Below are positions 24,382 to 32,807 of a stretch of 64,000 nucleotides of DNA, in pieces. Position numbers and translations under genes: made by a program. The notes beneath the pieces were generated by a model that ran no database searches, was not told the origin of the DNA, and saw only the letters and a program-made list of their open reading frames with translations. Numbering within the stretch: the stretch's first letter is position 1; the number at the start of each line of letters is the position of its first letter. This DNA comes from Serratia quinivorans (GTDB taxonomy: Bacteria > Pseudomonadota > Gammaproteobacteria > Enterobacterales > Enterobacteriaceae): positions 310,001 through 374,000 of the forward strand of contig NZ_CAMKGL010000001.1 in the NCBI RefSeq assembly GCF_946227985.1. The letters are read 5' to 3'.

Positions 24382-25500
24382 ATGTCATCGAAATTGATTA
24401 AAAGTCCGCTCGCTGCTCTGCTTATCGGTTGTTTAGGTTCTGCTTTTTATGCTCAGGCGGATATTGTTATTGGCGTCGCCGGGCCGTTCTCCGGGCCGAA
24501 TGCGACCTATGGCGATCAGTACTGGCGTGGTGCCTCACAGGCGGCAGCGGATATCAACGCCGCCGGTGGGATTAAAGGGGAAAAAATCAAACTGGTGCAG
24601 GGGGACGACGCCTGTGAACCCAAACAGGCGGTCGCGGTCGCCAACCGGTTAGTGGATCAGGACAAGGTCGCGGCGGTGGTCGGGCACTTCTGCTCCTCCT
24701 CCACCATGCCGGCCTCCGAGGTGTATGACGAAGCCGGCATTATCGCCATCACCCCCGGATCCACCAACCCGCAGATCACCGAGCGCGGCATGACCAACAT
24801 GTTCCGCATGTGCGGCCGTGATGACCAGCAAGGGGTGATCGCCACCAACTACATGCTCAATACCCTGAAAGCCAAACGCATCGCGGTGATCCACGACAAA
24901 GACACCTACGGCCAGGGGCTGGCAGATGCCGCCAGGGCGGAAATGAACAAGCGCGGCGTGAAGGAAGTGCTGTATGAAGGGCTGTCACGCGGTGAAAAAG
25001 ACTTCAACGCGCTGGTGACCAAAATCGCCTCGGTCAAACCTGACGTGGTCTACTTCGGTGGTTGCCATCCAGAGGCTGGGCCATTGGTGCGCCAGATGCG
25101 TGAGCAGGGCGTGACCGCCAAGTTCTTCTCCGGTGACTGCATCGTGACCGAAGAGCTGGTGACCGCTGCCGGTGGGCCGCAGTACACCAACGGCGTGCTG
25201 ATGACCTTCGGCAACGATCCGCGCCAAATTCCGGAAGGTAAAGCGGTGATCGCCAAGTTCCGCGCCAGCGGTTTTGAGCCGGAAGGCTACACCCTCTACT
25301 CCTACGCCTCGATTCAGGCGATCGCCGACGCCTTCAGCGCTACCGGCGGCAAAGACAGCGCCAAGGCCAGCGAATGGCTGAAATCGCATGATGTGGATAC
25401 CGTGATGGGCAAAAAGGCCTGGGACAAGAAAGGCGACCTGAAGGTATCGGATTACGTGGTCTATCAGTGGGACGACAAGGGTAAATACCACCAACTCTAA
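24382..25500 (+). CDS. Branched-chain amino acid ABC transporter substrate-binding protein (LivJ/LivK-like)
   Basis: The 372-residue precursor has a signal peptide ending near Ala26 (GSAFYAQA|DIVIGVAGPFSG). The type I periplasmic binding fold of LivJ/LivK follows (DAACEP-like GDDACEPKQAVAVANRLV, VGHFCSSSTMPASEVYDEAG, IHDKDTYGQGLADAARAEM). ATG 24382 is chosen over GTG 24364 because GAGGAA lies between them at proper distance. It is followed, after an ERIC element, by livHMGF homologues on the same strand. It therefore supplies ligand capture for that importer, probably for leucine/isoleucine/valine or a related amino acid. Confidence 0.9.
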   Translation: MSSKLIKSPLAALLIGCLGSAFYAQADIVIGVAGPFSGPNATYGDQYWRGASQAAADINAAGGIKGEKIKLVQGDDACEPKQAVAVANRLVDQDKVAAVVGHFCSSSTMPASEVYDEAGIIAITPGSTNPQITERGMTNMFRMCGRDDQQGVIATNYMLNTLKAKRIAVIHDKDTYGQGLADAARAEMNKRGVKEVLYEGLSRGEKDFNALVTKIASVKPDVVYFGGCHPEAGPLVRQMREQGVTAKFFSGDCIVTEELVTAAGGPQYTNGVLMTFGNDPRQIPEGKAVIAKFRASGFEPEGYTLYSYASIQAIADAFSATGGKDSAKASEWLKSHDVDTVMGKKAWDKKGDLKVSDYVVYQWDDKGKYHQL

Positions 25501-25501
25501 T

Positions 25502-25629
25502 TTTCTCCTGCGTCTTTCAAGCGGCAGCGTTGTTGGCTGCACACGTTCACCCCAGTCACTTAGTGGGTCTAAGTTCCTGGGGACTCACGTGTTTGCCGCC
25601 TGGCTGCAACTTGAAATCCATTGGAGAAA
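25502..25629. repeat. ERIC element, copy 2
   Basis: The inverted-repeat sequence has TTGGCTGCACACGTTCACC, CCAGTCACTTAG and CTAAGTTCCTGGGGACTCAC, then TTGCCGCC and GGCTGCAACTTGAA. It is a second, diverged ERIC unit with outer ends TTTCTCC/GGAGAAA. It lies between the livJ-like stop and the livH start (25728), so it is probably transcribed inside the operon. Edges are approximate. Confidence 0.75.
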
Positions 25630-25727
25630 TACTGGTTACGGATCCGCGCATTGGGCGGATCCGTTCCGATACTTCCTTGGGCCGCGTCTGCACCAGCTTG
25701 CGGTCCCACCAGGCGAGACTGCTCATT

Positions 25728-26642
25728 ATGGATGTTTTCTTTCTGCAACAGTTGATCAACGGCCTGACGCTCGGCGCGGTTTACGGCCTGATCGCCATCG
25801 GCTACACCATGGTTTACGGCATTATCGGCATGATTAACTTCGCCCACGGCGAGGTGTACATGATCTCCGCCTACCTGTGCGCCATCGGGTTGGCGTTGCT
25901 GTCGTTCTTCGGTCTGCAATCCTTCCCGCTGCTGATCCTCGGCACGCTGGTGTTCACCATCGTGGTCACCGGGGTGTATGGCTGGGTGATCGAGCGTATC
26001 GCCTACAAACCCTTGCGCAATTCCACGCGTCTGGCACCGCTGATCTCCGCCATCGGCATGTCGCTGATTTTGCAAAACTACGCGCAAATCAGCCAGGGGC
26101 CGCGCCAGCAAGGGATCCCGACGTTGCTGGACGGCGTGTTCCGCCTCAACTTCGACGGTGGGGTGATCCAAATCACCTACACCAAGGTGTTCATCCTGGT
26201 CGCCTCACTGCTGGGCATGGCCATCCTCACTTACATCATTCAGCACACCCGTCTGGGGCGCATCTGCCGCGCCACCCAGCAGGATCGCAAGATGGCGTCC
26301 ATTCTGGGCATCAATACCGACCGGGTGATCTCCCTGGTGTTCGTGATTGGTGCCGCCATGGCCGGGCTGGCGGGGGTGTTGATCACCATGAACTACGGCA
26401 CCTTTGATTTCTACGTCGGCTTTATTATCGGCATCAAAGCCTTTACCGCCGCGGTGCTGGGGGGCATAGGTTCGTTACCCGGCGCGATGCTGGGCGGGCT
26501 GCTGCTGGGCGTGGCGGAGGCGCAGTTCGCCGGCATGGTGAACTCGGATTACAAAGACGTGTTTTCCTTCGGTTTGCTGGTGGTGATCCTGATTTTCCGC
26601 CCCCAGGGCCTGCTCGGTCGGCCAATGGTCGCTAAGGTTTGA
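25728..26642 (+). CDS. livH: Branched-chain amino acid ABC transporter permease LivH
   Basis: The 304-residue inner-membrane protein is close to LivH in length (308). It has FLQQLINGLTLGAVYGLIAI at the N-terminus, the GEVYMIS segment, YKPLRNSTRLAPLISAIGMS, RATQQDRKMASILGI (the cytoplasmic EAA-like loop) and GGIGSLPGAMLGG near the end. About eight hydrophobic segments are visible. ATG 25728 is chosen because homology begins there and AGGCGAG lies upstream. Upstream in-frame codons run through the ERIC element and are unlikely to be translated. It pairs with LivM to form the channel. Confidence 0.93.
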   Translation: MDVFFLQQLINGLTLGAVYGLIAIGYTMVYGIIGMINFAHGEVYMISAYLCAIGLALLSFFGLQSFPLLILGTLVFTIVVTGVYGWVIERIAYKPLRNSTRLAPLISAIGMSLILQNYAQISQGPRQQGIPTLLDGVFRLNFDGGVIQITYTKVFILVASLLGMAILTYIIQHTRLGRICRATQQDRKMASILGINTDRVISLVFVIGAAMAGLAGVLITMNYGTFDFYVGFIIGIKAFTAAVLGGIGSLPGAMLGGLLLGVAEAQFAGMVNSDYKDVFSFGLLVVILIFRPQGLLGRPMVAKV

Positions 26643-26652
26643 GGGGAAAACT

Positions 26653-27939
26653 ATGTCGCAATCTAGGGTTCACCCAGGGCTGAACGTTAAACGCAGCCTG
26701 CTGGATGCGGTGCTGGCCGGGCTGATCGCGTTGATCGTGTTCGGGCCGATCGTCGGTATCGTCCTCAACGGATACAGTTTTAACTTTGAACCGCGCCGCC
26801 TGGCGTGGATTATCGCCGCGGTAATGGCCGGGCGGCTGTTGCTGAGCCTGTTCCTGCAAACCGCGCCGGGGCGCAAACTGTTGACGCGCTTTGACGGCGG
26901 CAATGACGGGGTCTATGTCCGGCCTATAGGGGCCAAAACCAGTCTGCGTTGGATTATTCCGTTAATGGCCGCGATCGCGCTGCTGTTCCCGTTTGTTGCC
27001 ACCAAGTACCTGCTGACGGTGGCGATACTGGGGCTGATTTACGTGTTGCTTGGGCTGGGGCTGAACATTGTCGTCGGGCTGGCCGGGCTGCTGGATCTCG
27101 GTTATGTGGCGTTCTACGCCATTGGCGCTTATGGCCTGGCGCTGGGCTACCAGTATCTCGGGCTGGGGTTCTGGGCGATGCTGCCGCTGGGGGCGCTGAT
27201 GGCGGCACTGGCCGGCGCGCTGCTGGGGTTCCCGGTGCTGCGCATGCACGGCGACTATCTGGCGATCGTCACGCTGGGGTTCGGGGAAATTATCCGCCTG
27301 GTGCTGAACAACTGGATGTCGCTGACCGGCGGTCCCAACGGCGTCTCGGTGCCTGCGCCGACGATTTTTGGCCTGGAGTTCGGCAGGCGGGCGAAGGACG
27401 GCGGCGTGCCGATCCACGAATTCCTCGGTATCGCCTACAACCCCAACCTGAAGTTTATCTTTATCTATGCGGTGCTGTTCCTGGTGGTGCTGCTGGTGCT
27501 GTACATCAAGCACCGGCTGACGCGCATGCCGATCGGCCGCGCCTGGGAGGCACTGCGTGAGGATGAAATCGCCTGTCGCTCACTCGGGCTGAACCACGTT
27601 CTGGTGAAGCTGTCGGCCTTTATGATGGGTGCTTCCACCGCTGGGCTGGCCGGGGTGTTTTTCGCCACCTATCAGGGCTTCGTCAACCCCACCTCATTCA
27701 CCTTTTTTGAGTCGGCGCTGATCCTGGCGATCGTGGTGCTGGGCGGCATGGGGTCGACCATCGGCGTGGTGCTGGCGGCGTTTGTGCTCACGGTGGCACC
27801 TGAGCTGTTGCGCAGCTTCGCCGAGTACCGGGTGCTGCTGTTCGGCGTGTTGATGGTGGCGATGATGATCTGGCGGCCACGTGGGCTGGTGCGCATCAGT
27901 CGTTCCAGCTTTGCTCCGCGCAAGGGGGTAGAACCATGA
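26653..27939 (+). CDS. livM: Branched-chain amino acid ABC transporter permease LivM
   Basis: The 428-residue protein (E. coli LivM 425) has an N-terminal pair of membrane segments. The conserved core includes LLGLGLNIVVGLAGLLDLGY, LRMHGDYLAIVTLGFGEIIR, LREDEIACRSLGLN and LAIVVLGGMGSTIGVV. It is the second membrane subunit. The start is ten bases after livH with GAGGGGAAAA as ribosome binding site. Its stop overlaps the livG start by four bases (ATGA), indicating translational coupling. Confidence 0.93.
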   Translation: MSQSRVHPGLNVKRSLLDAVLAGLIALIVFGPIVGIVLNGYSFNFEPRRLAWIIAAVMAGRLLLSLFLQTAPGRKLLTRFDGGNDGVYVRPIGAKTSLRWIIPLMAAIALLFPFVATKYLLTVAILGLIYVLLGLGLNIVVGLAGLLDLGYVAFYAIGAYGLALGYQYLGLGFWAMLPLGALMAALAGALLGFPVLRMHGDYLAIVTLGFGEIIRLVLNNWMSLTGGPNGVSVPAPTIFGLEFGRRAKDGGVPIHEFLGIAYNPNLKFIFIYAVLFLVVLLVLYIKHRLTRMPIGRAWEALREDEIACRSLGLNHVLVKLSAFMMGASTAGLAGVFFATYQGFVNPTSFTFFESALILAIVVLGGMGSTIGVVLAAFVLTVAPELLRSFAEYRVLLFGVLMVAMMIWRPRGLVRISRSSFAPRKGVEP

Positions 27940-28811
27940 GCGACGCTATCTTGCAGGTTGAGCATCTGATGATGCATTTTGGCGGCATCAAGGCGCTCAA
28001 TGACGTGAATCTGGCGGTAGAGCGCGGTTCCATCACCGCGCTGATCGGCCCCAACGGTGCCGGGAAAACCACGGTATTCAACTGTCTGACCGGTTTTTAT
28101 CGGGCCACCGGCGGCGCGATCCTGCTCAATACCCACAAGCGGCCGACCGACGTGATCCAGGTGCTGGGGCAGAAATTCCACGCCGGTGACTGGGTTAACC
28201 CCAAACGCCTGGGCTCGCGCGTTTACTACAAAATGTTTGGCGGCACCCATCTGGTCAATCGCGCCGGGCTGGCGCGCACCTTCCAGAACATCCGTTTGTT
28301 CCGCGAAATGTCGGTGGTGGAGAACCTGCTGGTGGCGCAGCACATGCTGAGCAACCGCAATCTGATCGCCGGCGTGCTCAATACGCCGGGTTACCGCCGG
28401 GCAGAAAACCAGGCGCTGGATCGCGCCTTTTACTGGCTGGAAGTGGTGGAACTGGTGGACTGCGCCAACCGGCTGGCGGGGGAGATGTCCTACGGCCAGC
28501 AGCGGCGGCTGGAGATTGCCCGGGCGATGTGTACCACGCCGGAGATGATCTGTCTCGATGAGCCCGCCGCCGGGCTGAACCCGGTAGAGACGGCGACGCT
28601 GAGCCGCATTATCCGTTTTCTGCGTCAGCACCACGGCATCACGGTGTTGTTGATTGAACACGATATGGGCATGGTGATGGAGATCTCCGATCGGGTGATT
28701 GTGCTCGATCACGGCGATGTGATCGCCGAAGGCACGCCGAAAGAAATTCAGCACAACGATACGGTGATCGCCGCTTACCTTGGCGCGGACGAAGAGGAAC
28801 TGGCGGGATGA
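27936..28811 (+). CDS. livG: Branched-chain amino acid ABC transporter ATPase LivG
   Basis: The 291-residue ABC ATPase has Walker A GPNGAGKTT (about 40), signature YGQQRRLEIARAM and Walker B MICLDEPAAGLNP. The LivG hallmark NLLVAQH is present. It is about 36 residues longer than E. coli LivG (255). The extra residues form an insertion between about 65 and 105 (from DVIQVLG to MFGGTHL), just ahead of the Q-loop (ARTFQNIRLFREM). It is coupled by ATGA overlaps to both livM and livF. Confidence 0.93.
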   Translation: MSDAILQVEHLMMHFGGIKALNDVNLAVERGSITALIGPNGAGKTTVFNCLTGFYRATGGAILLNTHKRPTDVIQVLGQKFHAGDWVNPKRLGSRVYYKMFGGTHLVNRAGLARTFQNIRLFREMSVVENLLVAQHMLSNRNLIAGVLNTPGYRRAENQALDRAFYWLEVVELVDCANRLAGEMSYGQQRRLEIARAMCTTPEMICLDEPAAGLNPVETATLSRIIRFLRQHHGITVLLIEHDMGMVMEISDRVIVLDHGDVIAEGTPKEIQHNDTVIAAYLGADEEELAG

Positions 28812-29524
28812 ACAATGTGATGTTGGAGTTTCGCAACGTAGACGTGTTTTATGGCCCGATCCAGGCGTTGCAGCAGGTCTCGCTACAGGTGAATGAAGGG
28901 GAAACGGTGGCGCTGATTGGTGCCAACGGCGCGGGCAAGTCGACGCTGCTGATGTCCATCTTCGGTCAGCCGCGCATCAGCGGCGGGCAGATCCTGTTTC
29001 GTGGCGAAGATATCAGCCAGCGTTCCACCCATTACGTTGCCAGCAGCGGCATCGCTCAGGCTCCCGAGGGGCGGCGTATCTTCCCGGATATGAGCGTGGA
29101 GGAAAACCTGCTGATGGGCACCATTACCATTGGCAATCGCTATGTAGGGGAGGATTTATTACGCATGTTCGACCTGTTTCCACGCCTGAAGGAACGGCGC
29201 AACCAGCGGGCGATGACCATGTCCGGCGGCGAACAGCAGATGCTGGCGATTGCTCGGGCGCTAATGAGCAGGCCCAAACTGCTGTTGCTGGACGAGCCGA
29301 GCCTGGGGCTGGCGCCGATCATCGTCAAACAGATCTTCAGCATTTTACGGGAGCTGACCCGTGGCGGCATGACGTTGTTTCTGGTGGAGCAGAATGCCAA
29401 CCACGCGCTCAAACTGTCCGATCGCGGCTATGTGATGGTTAACGGCCAGATCCGCCTGACCGGCAGTGGTTCGGAGTTGTTAAACGATCAGGAGGTGAGG
29501 AAAGCCTATCTGGGCGGGGCCTAG
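28808..29524 (+). CDS. livF: Branched-chain amino acid ABC transporter ATPase LivF
   Basis: The 238-residue ATPase (E. coli LivF 237) has Walker A GANGAGKST, the family motif GIAQAPEGRRIFPDMSVEEN, signature MSGGEQQMLAIARAL and Walker B LLLLDEPSLGLAP. It is the last gene of the unit. Its stop overlaps the convergent hydroxylase stop by four bases, so no separate terminator separates them. Confidence 0.94.
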   Translation: MNNVMLEFRNVDVFYGPIQALQQVSLQVNEGETVALIGANGAGKSTLLMSIFGQPRISGGQILFRGEDISQRSTHYVASSGIAQAPEGRRIFPDMSVEENLLMGTITIGNRYVGEDLLRMFDLFPRLKERRNQRAMTMSGGEQQMLAIARALMSRPKLLLLDEPSLGLAPIIVKQIFSILRELTRGGMTLFLVEQNANHALKLSDRGYVMVNGQIRLTGSGSELLNDQEVRKAYLGGA

Positions 29525-30207
29525 AACTGGCGCTGGATCCAGCGCACGTTCAGCCGCACCAGGGCAATAATGCCGTTGGACAACATCCGCAGCCCGGTGG
29601 GTAAGTCGCGGCGGCGGATATCCAGCAGCAACACGGTGCGCACCTGGTCGCTGTCGTTCCACACCTCGTGTTCGAAGGTATCGTCCCACAGCATAAATTC
29701 CCCCTCATTGAGCCGGTATTCCTGCCCGTCGACTTTCAATACGGCGGCGGGCAGACCATCGGCACCCTTAGGCATCGACAGCACCAGATAACCGCGCAGA
29801 ATGCCACGGAACGGGCCACGGTGCGCCGGCACCTGTTTACCGGGGGCCAGGAAAGACAGCGAGGCGGAAAGCACATCCGGAGAGGAAGCGATCAGGCTGG
29901 CCAATAATGGGCAGCGTGCAAGGTTACGCGTTATCGGCTGGCCGTAGGCCTGCATGATAAACATACGCCAGTCACGCGCGTCATTGGCGGAGATCGACGC
30001 CTGTTCACTCATGATTTCGTGAAATCGCGGAATATTGTGCAGATCTTGCGTCAGGGTCAGTGCCTCATCACGGATCTGCGGCCACTGGGCGGTAAAACGC
30101 TGGGCGTCAGGGAACAGTTGGGCACTGTCGAGCACCGGCGCACTGTTGATGCGGCGATCGTAAATACGGCGTAATACCAACACTGACCAATCATAGATAG
30201 CTGACAT
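29521..30207 (-). CDS. Aspartyl/asparaginyl beta-hydroxylase family protein (LpxO-like)
   Basis: The 228-residue Fe(II)/2-oxoglutarate oxygenase is of the Asp_Arg_Hydrox family. Visible ligands are His129 (PAHRGPFRG) and His180 (FEHEVWN), with Arg190 to bind 2-oxoglutarate. LpxO, which hydroxylates the lipid A secondary acyl chain, is the best-known bacterial relative, but it is longer (about 300 residues) and membrane-anchored at both ends. Here only a C-terminal hydrophobic patch (GIIALVRLNVRW) is present. The substrate is not known. It is convergent with the liv genes and upstream of nothing co-directional. Confidence 0.8.
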   Translation of the reverse strand: MSAIYDWSVLVLRRIYDRRINSAPVLDSAQLFPDAQRFTAQWPQIRDEALTLTQDLHNIPRFHEIMSEQASISANDARDWRMFIMQAYGQPITRNLARCPLLASLIASSPDVLSASLSFLAPGKQVPAHRGPFRGILRGYLVLSMPKGADGLPAAVLKVDGQEYRLNEGEFMLWDDTFEHEVWNDSDQVRTVLLLDIRRRDLPTGLRMLSNGIIALVRLNVRWIQRQF

Positions 30208-30254
30208 ATGACCTCAATTAGCCTTACCAAAGCTCTCGCCGTCCGTTGATATTA

Positions 30255-31286
30255 TTATTGTTTAATATGCGACTGCCGGACGATTAATTCACCGTTATAC
30301 AAACGTTGGCCGCCCGGTTCAAAAGCCTGCGTCAGGCAATGAATGCCATCGGCAATCAGCGACTGCATCGGCTGGCGATAGGTGGTCAGTTGATAACTGG
30401 GGGAGGCGGCCAGTTCAATGTCATCAAACCCCACCACGGCAATCGGCGCGCAGTCAGGCGTGGCGCGTATGGCGTCGATAACCCCCACGGCCAGAATATC
30501 GTTCTCACAAAAAATCGCCTCAACCCGTTGCTCCACCGGAGTGGTTGCCAGGTAGGCCGCGAAGGCTTCCATGCCGCACTGACGTTGATAATGCGGGGCC
30601 TGCAGCACCAGGCTGACGTCGCGTTGCTTTTCCGCCAGTGTAGCGCGGAAACCGTCAAGGCGGCGTAACTGGGTGGACTCGCTCACCGGCCCGGCCAGAT
30701 AGCCCATGCGCTGATAATTTTGCGTCAGCAACAGTTCGCCAATTTCACGCCCGGCCTGATAGCCGTTGGTGGCCAACACCTGGATATAGGGGCTTTCGCT
30801 ATAGCGATACAGCACCACCAGCGGAATATGGTGAATATCCTGTGCCAGCGTGATCAGCCTGTCGTTGAGCAGGGTGCCGAGAAACAGCAGGCCATCCACC
30901 TGCATTTGATCGGCCAGCGTCAGCACCGATTCATAGTCGTGTTCCGAGGTGATATTCAGCAGCAAGGCCATATAACCGCGGCTTTGCAACTGCCGGGTGA
31001 CTTCGTCCAGCAGCGTGAAAATATGCGGGTTTTTTAGCTCGTCCGCCACCAGCCCGATGATGCGGGTGCTTTTTTTCGACAGGCTGCGCGCCAGCAGATT
31101 AGGGCGATAGCCCAATTCTCTTGCCGCGGTCTGAACGCGCAGCATCGCATGGGGCGAGATCGACGCCCCCTCGGTAAAGGCACGCGATACCGTCCATTTG
31201 GACACGCCGGCGCGGGCAGCCACATCACTGGCGGTCGCCTTGCGTGCAGTGGGCGCAGGGTGAGCGCCGGGTTTCTTCGTCATCAT
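30255..31286 (-). CDS. LacI-type regulator of the MocA/isomerase unit
   Basis: The 343-residue protein has a LacI helix-turn-helix at about residues 17-40 (ATASDVAARAGVSKWTVSRA), hinge NLLARSLSKKST, and a sugar-binding-protein-like sensor domain (VVGFDDIELAASPSYQLTTY at the C-terminal side). Tandem ATG codons make 31286 or 31283 possible starts. It is divergent from a Gfo/Idh/MocA oxidoreductase, and two GC-centred palindromes lie between them, so it very probably controls that unit and itself. Confidence 0.9.
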   Translation of the reverse strand: MMTKKPGAHPAPTARKATASDVAARAGVSKWTVSRAFTEGASISPHAMLRVQTAARELGYRPNLLARSLSKKSTRIIGLVADELKNPHIFTLLDEVTRQLQSRGYMALLLNITSEHDYESVLTLADQMQVDGLLFLGTLLNDRLITLAQDIHHIPLVVLYRYSESPYIQVLATNGYQAGREIGELLLTQNYQRMGYLAGPVSESTQLRRLDGFRATLAEKQRDVSLVLQAPHYQRQCGMEAFAAYLATTPVEQRVEAIFCENDILAVGVIDAIRATPDCAPIAVVGFDDIELAASPSYQLTTYRQPMQSLIADGIHCLTQAFEPGGQRLYNGELIVRQSHIKQ

Positions 31287-31528
31287 CTTTGCTCGTGATG
31301 AAAAAACGGTATGGGTTCAACAGATTAGCACAGCCTTGCCGGATGCGGGAGTTGCTGCAGTCAGCGGTGGGATCCCTGATGCAGGACAGGTCGCTATATT
31401 GATCCTTTGATCGGCAAATTGTGATCCTGAGCGGCAGATTTATCATGGCGTATTTGACTTATTTTTAACCCTCTCCAATAGTCCATCGCAAGTGGCATTT
31501 GTTTCGCGGTCAAGTTGCCACCCAATTT

Positions 31529-31565
31529 TGCACCCGGTTGCATTTAAAATTTGCACCCGGGTGCA
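31529..31565. promoter_or_regulatory. Twin LacI-family operators
   Basis: TGCACCCGGTTGCA (31529-31542) and TGCACCCGGGTGCA (31552-31565) are two 14-base palindromes, the second perfect. Their centres are 23 bases apart. They lie in the 321-base region between the divergent LacI-type gene and the MocA oxidoreductase (start 31608). The central CCGG/CCGGG is typical of LacI-family sites. Confidence 0.75.
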
Positions 31566-31607
31566 GTACGGCGGAAAGATCAGAAACTTTGAGCTTCGGG
31601 AGCAACT

Positions 31608-32786
31608 ATGTTGAATGGTGAAAGAAAAACGCCACGGCCTCTGCGTTGGGCGATGGTTGGCGGCGGGCGGTTGGGGCAGGTGGGTTATAAACACCGTTGC
31701 GGCGCATTGCGGGATAATACCGCCTTTGCGCTGGTGGCTGGGGCGTTTGATATTGTGCCGGCGCGCGGCCGCGAATTCGGCGTCAATCTGGGGGTGGCTG
31801 CCGAACGCTGCTATGACGATTACCGCACGCTGTTTGCTCAAGAGGCCGGGCGAGAGGACGGCATAGAAGTGGTCTCAGTGGCCACGCCAAACGGCACCCA
31901 TTACGAAATAACCCGTGCGGCACTGCTGGCCGGGCTGCACGTGATTTGCGAGAAGCCGCTGTTTTTTACCAGCCGGGAAGCCTATGAAATCAAGGCGCTG
32001 GCAGCGGAAAAAAACCGCATCGTCGGCGTGACCTACGGTTTCTCCGGCCATCCGTTGCTGCTGCAGATGCGCGCGATGATTGCCAACGGGCAGATTGGCG
32101 AAGTGCGCATGGTAGATCTGCAATACACCCACGGTTTTAATGCCACCGACGAAGTCGATCGTCTCAGCGATGCGCAGAAATGGCGCATTGATCCCCAAAT
32201 CTCAGGCCCGAGCTTTGTGCTGGGTGACATTTCCACCCACACCTATTACCTGTCCCAACTGGTGATGCCGCAGATGCAAATCAGCGAACTGCTTTGCGAT
32301 CGGCAGAGCTTTATTCCCTCGCGTGCGCCGCTGGAAGACAACGCGCTGGTGATGATGCGCTATGCCAACGGTGCGGTGGGGCGCATGTGGGCCTCATCGG
32401 TCAATGCCGGTGCCATGAGCAGCCAGCGTATTCGCATCGTCGGCTCGAAGGCCAGCCTGGAATGGACCGACATCAACCCCAGCGAGCTGAGTTACCAGGT
32501 GCAGGGGCAACCCAATCAGACGCTGTATCGCGGCATGCCCTATCTGGACGAAACCTGCAACGCCTGGGAGCGGCTGGGGGCGCTGCATACCGAGGGGCTA
32601 ACCGAGTCCTGGGCCAACATCTACCTGAAATTCGCCCTGGCGATTGATGCCTGCAACCGGGGCGATCGGCAGGCGCTGGATCAACTGGTGTATCCGGACA
32701 TCGACGCCGGGATCGACGGTGTGCGCTGGATTGAAAACTGCGTGCGCTCGGCCGATCAGGGGGCTCGCTGGGTAGCCTTTGAATAA
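31608..32786 (+). CDS. Gfo/Idh/MocA family oxidoreductase
   Basis: The 392-residue protein has an N-terminal Rossmann motif (AMVGGGRLGQVGYKHR, about 14-29). The conserved catalytic loop EKPLFFT with its lysine is near 115-121, and a C-terminal alpha/beta domain carries GDISTHTYYL with the expected histidine. Members oxidise or reduce sugars and inositols with NAD(P). GGGAGC precedes the ATG. It is followed 21 bases later by a sugar-phosphate isomerase/epimerase-type gene, a common partner in inositol or rare-sugar catabolism, and both lie under the LacI-type operators. Confidence 0.9.
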   Translation: MLNGERKTPRPLRWAMVGGGRLGQVGYKHRCGALRDNTAFALVAGAFDIVPARGREFGVNLGVAAERCYDDYRTLFAQEAGREDGIEVVSVATPNGTHYEITRAALLAGLHVICEKPLFFTSREAYEIKALAAEKNRIVGVTYGFSGHPLLLQMRAMIANGQIGEVRMVDLQYTHGFNATDEVDRLSDAQKWRIDPQISGPSFVLGDISTHTYYLSQLVMPQMQISELLCDRQSFIPSRAPLEDNALVMMRYANGAVGRMWASSVNAGAMSSQRIRIVGSKASLEWTDINPSELSYQVQGQPNQTLYRGMPYLDETCNAWERLGALHTEGLTESWANIYLKFALAIDACNRGDRQALDQLVYPDIDAGIDGVRWIENCVRSADQGARWVAFE

Positions 32787-32807
32787 ACCTTTTTGTGGAG
32801 ACATAAC

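Noticed and set aside
31443..31841. 132-codon minus frame across the operator region and MocA start
   Set aside because: It runs through the twin operators and antisense to the oxidoreductase; no domain visible.
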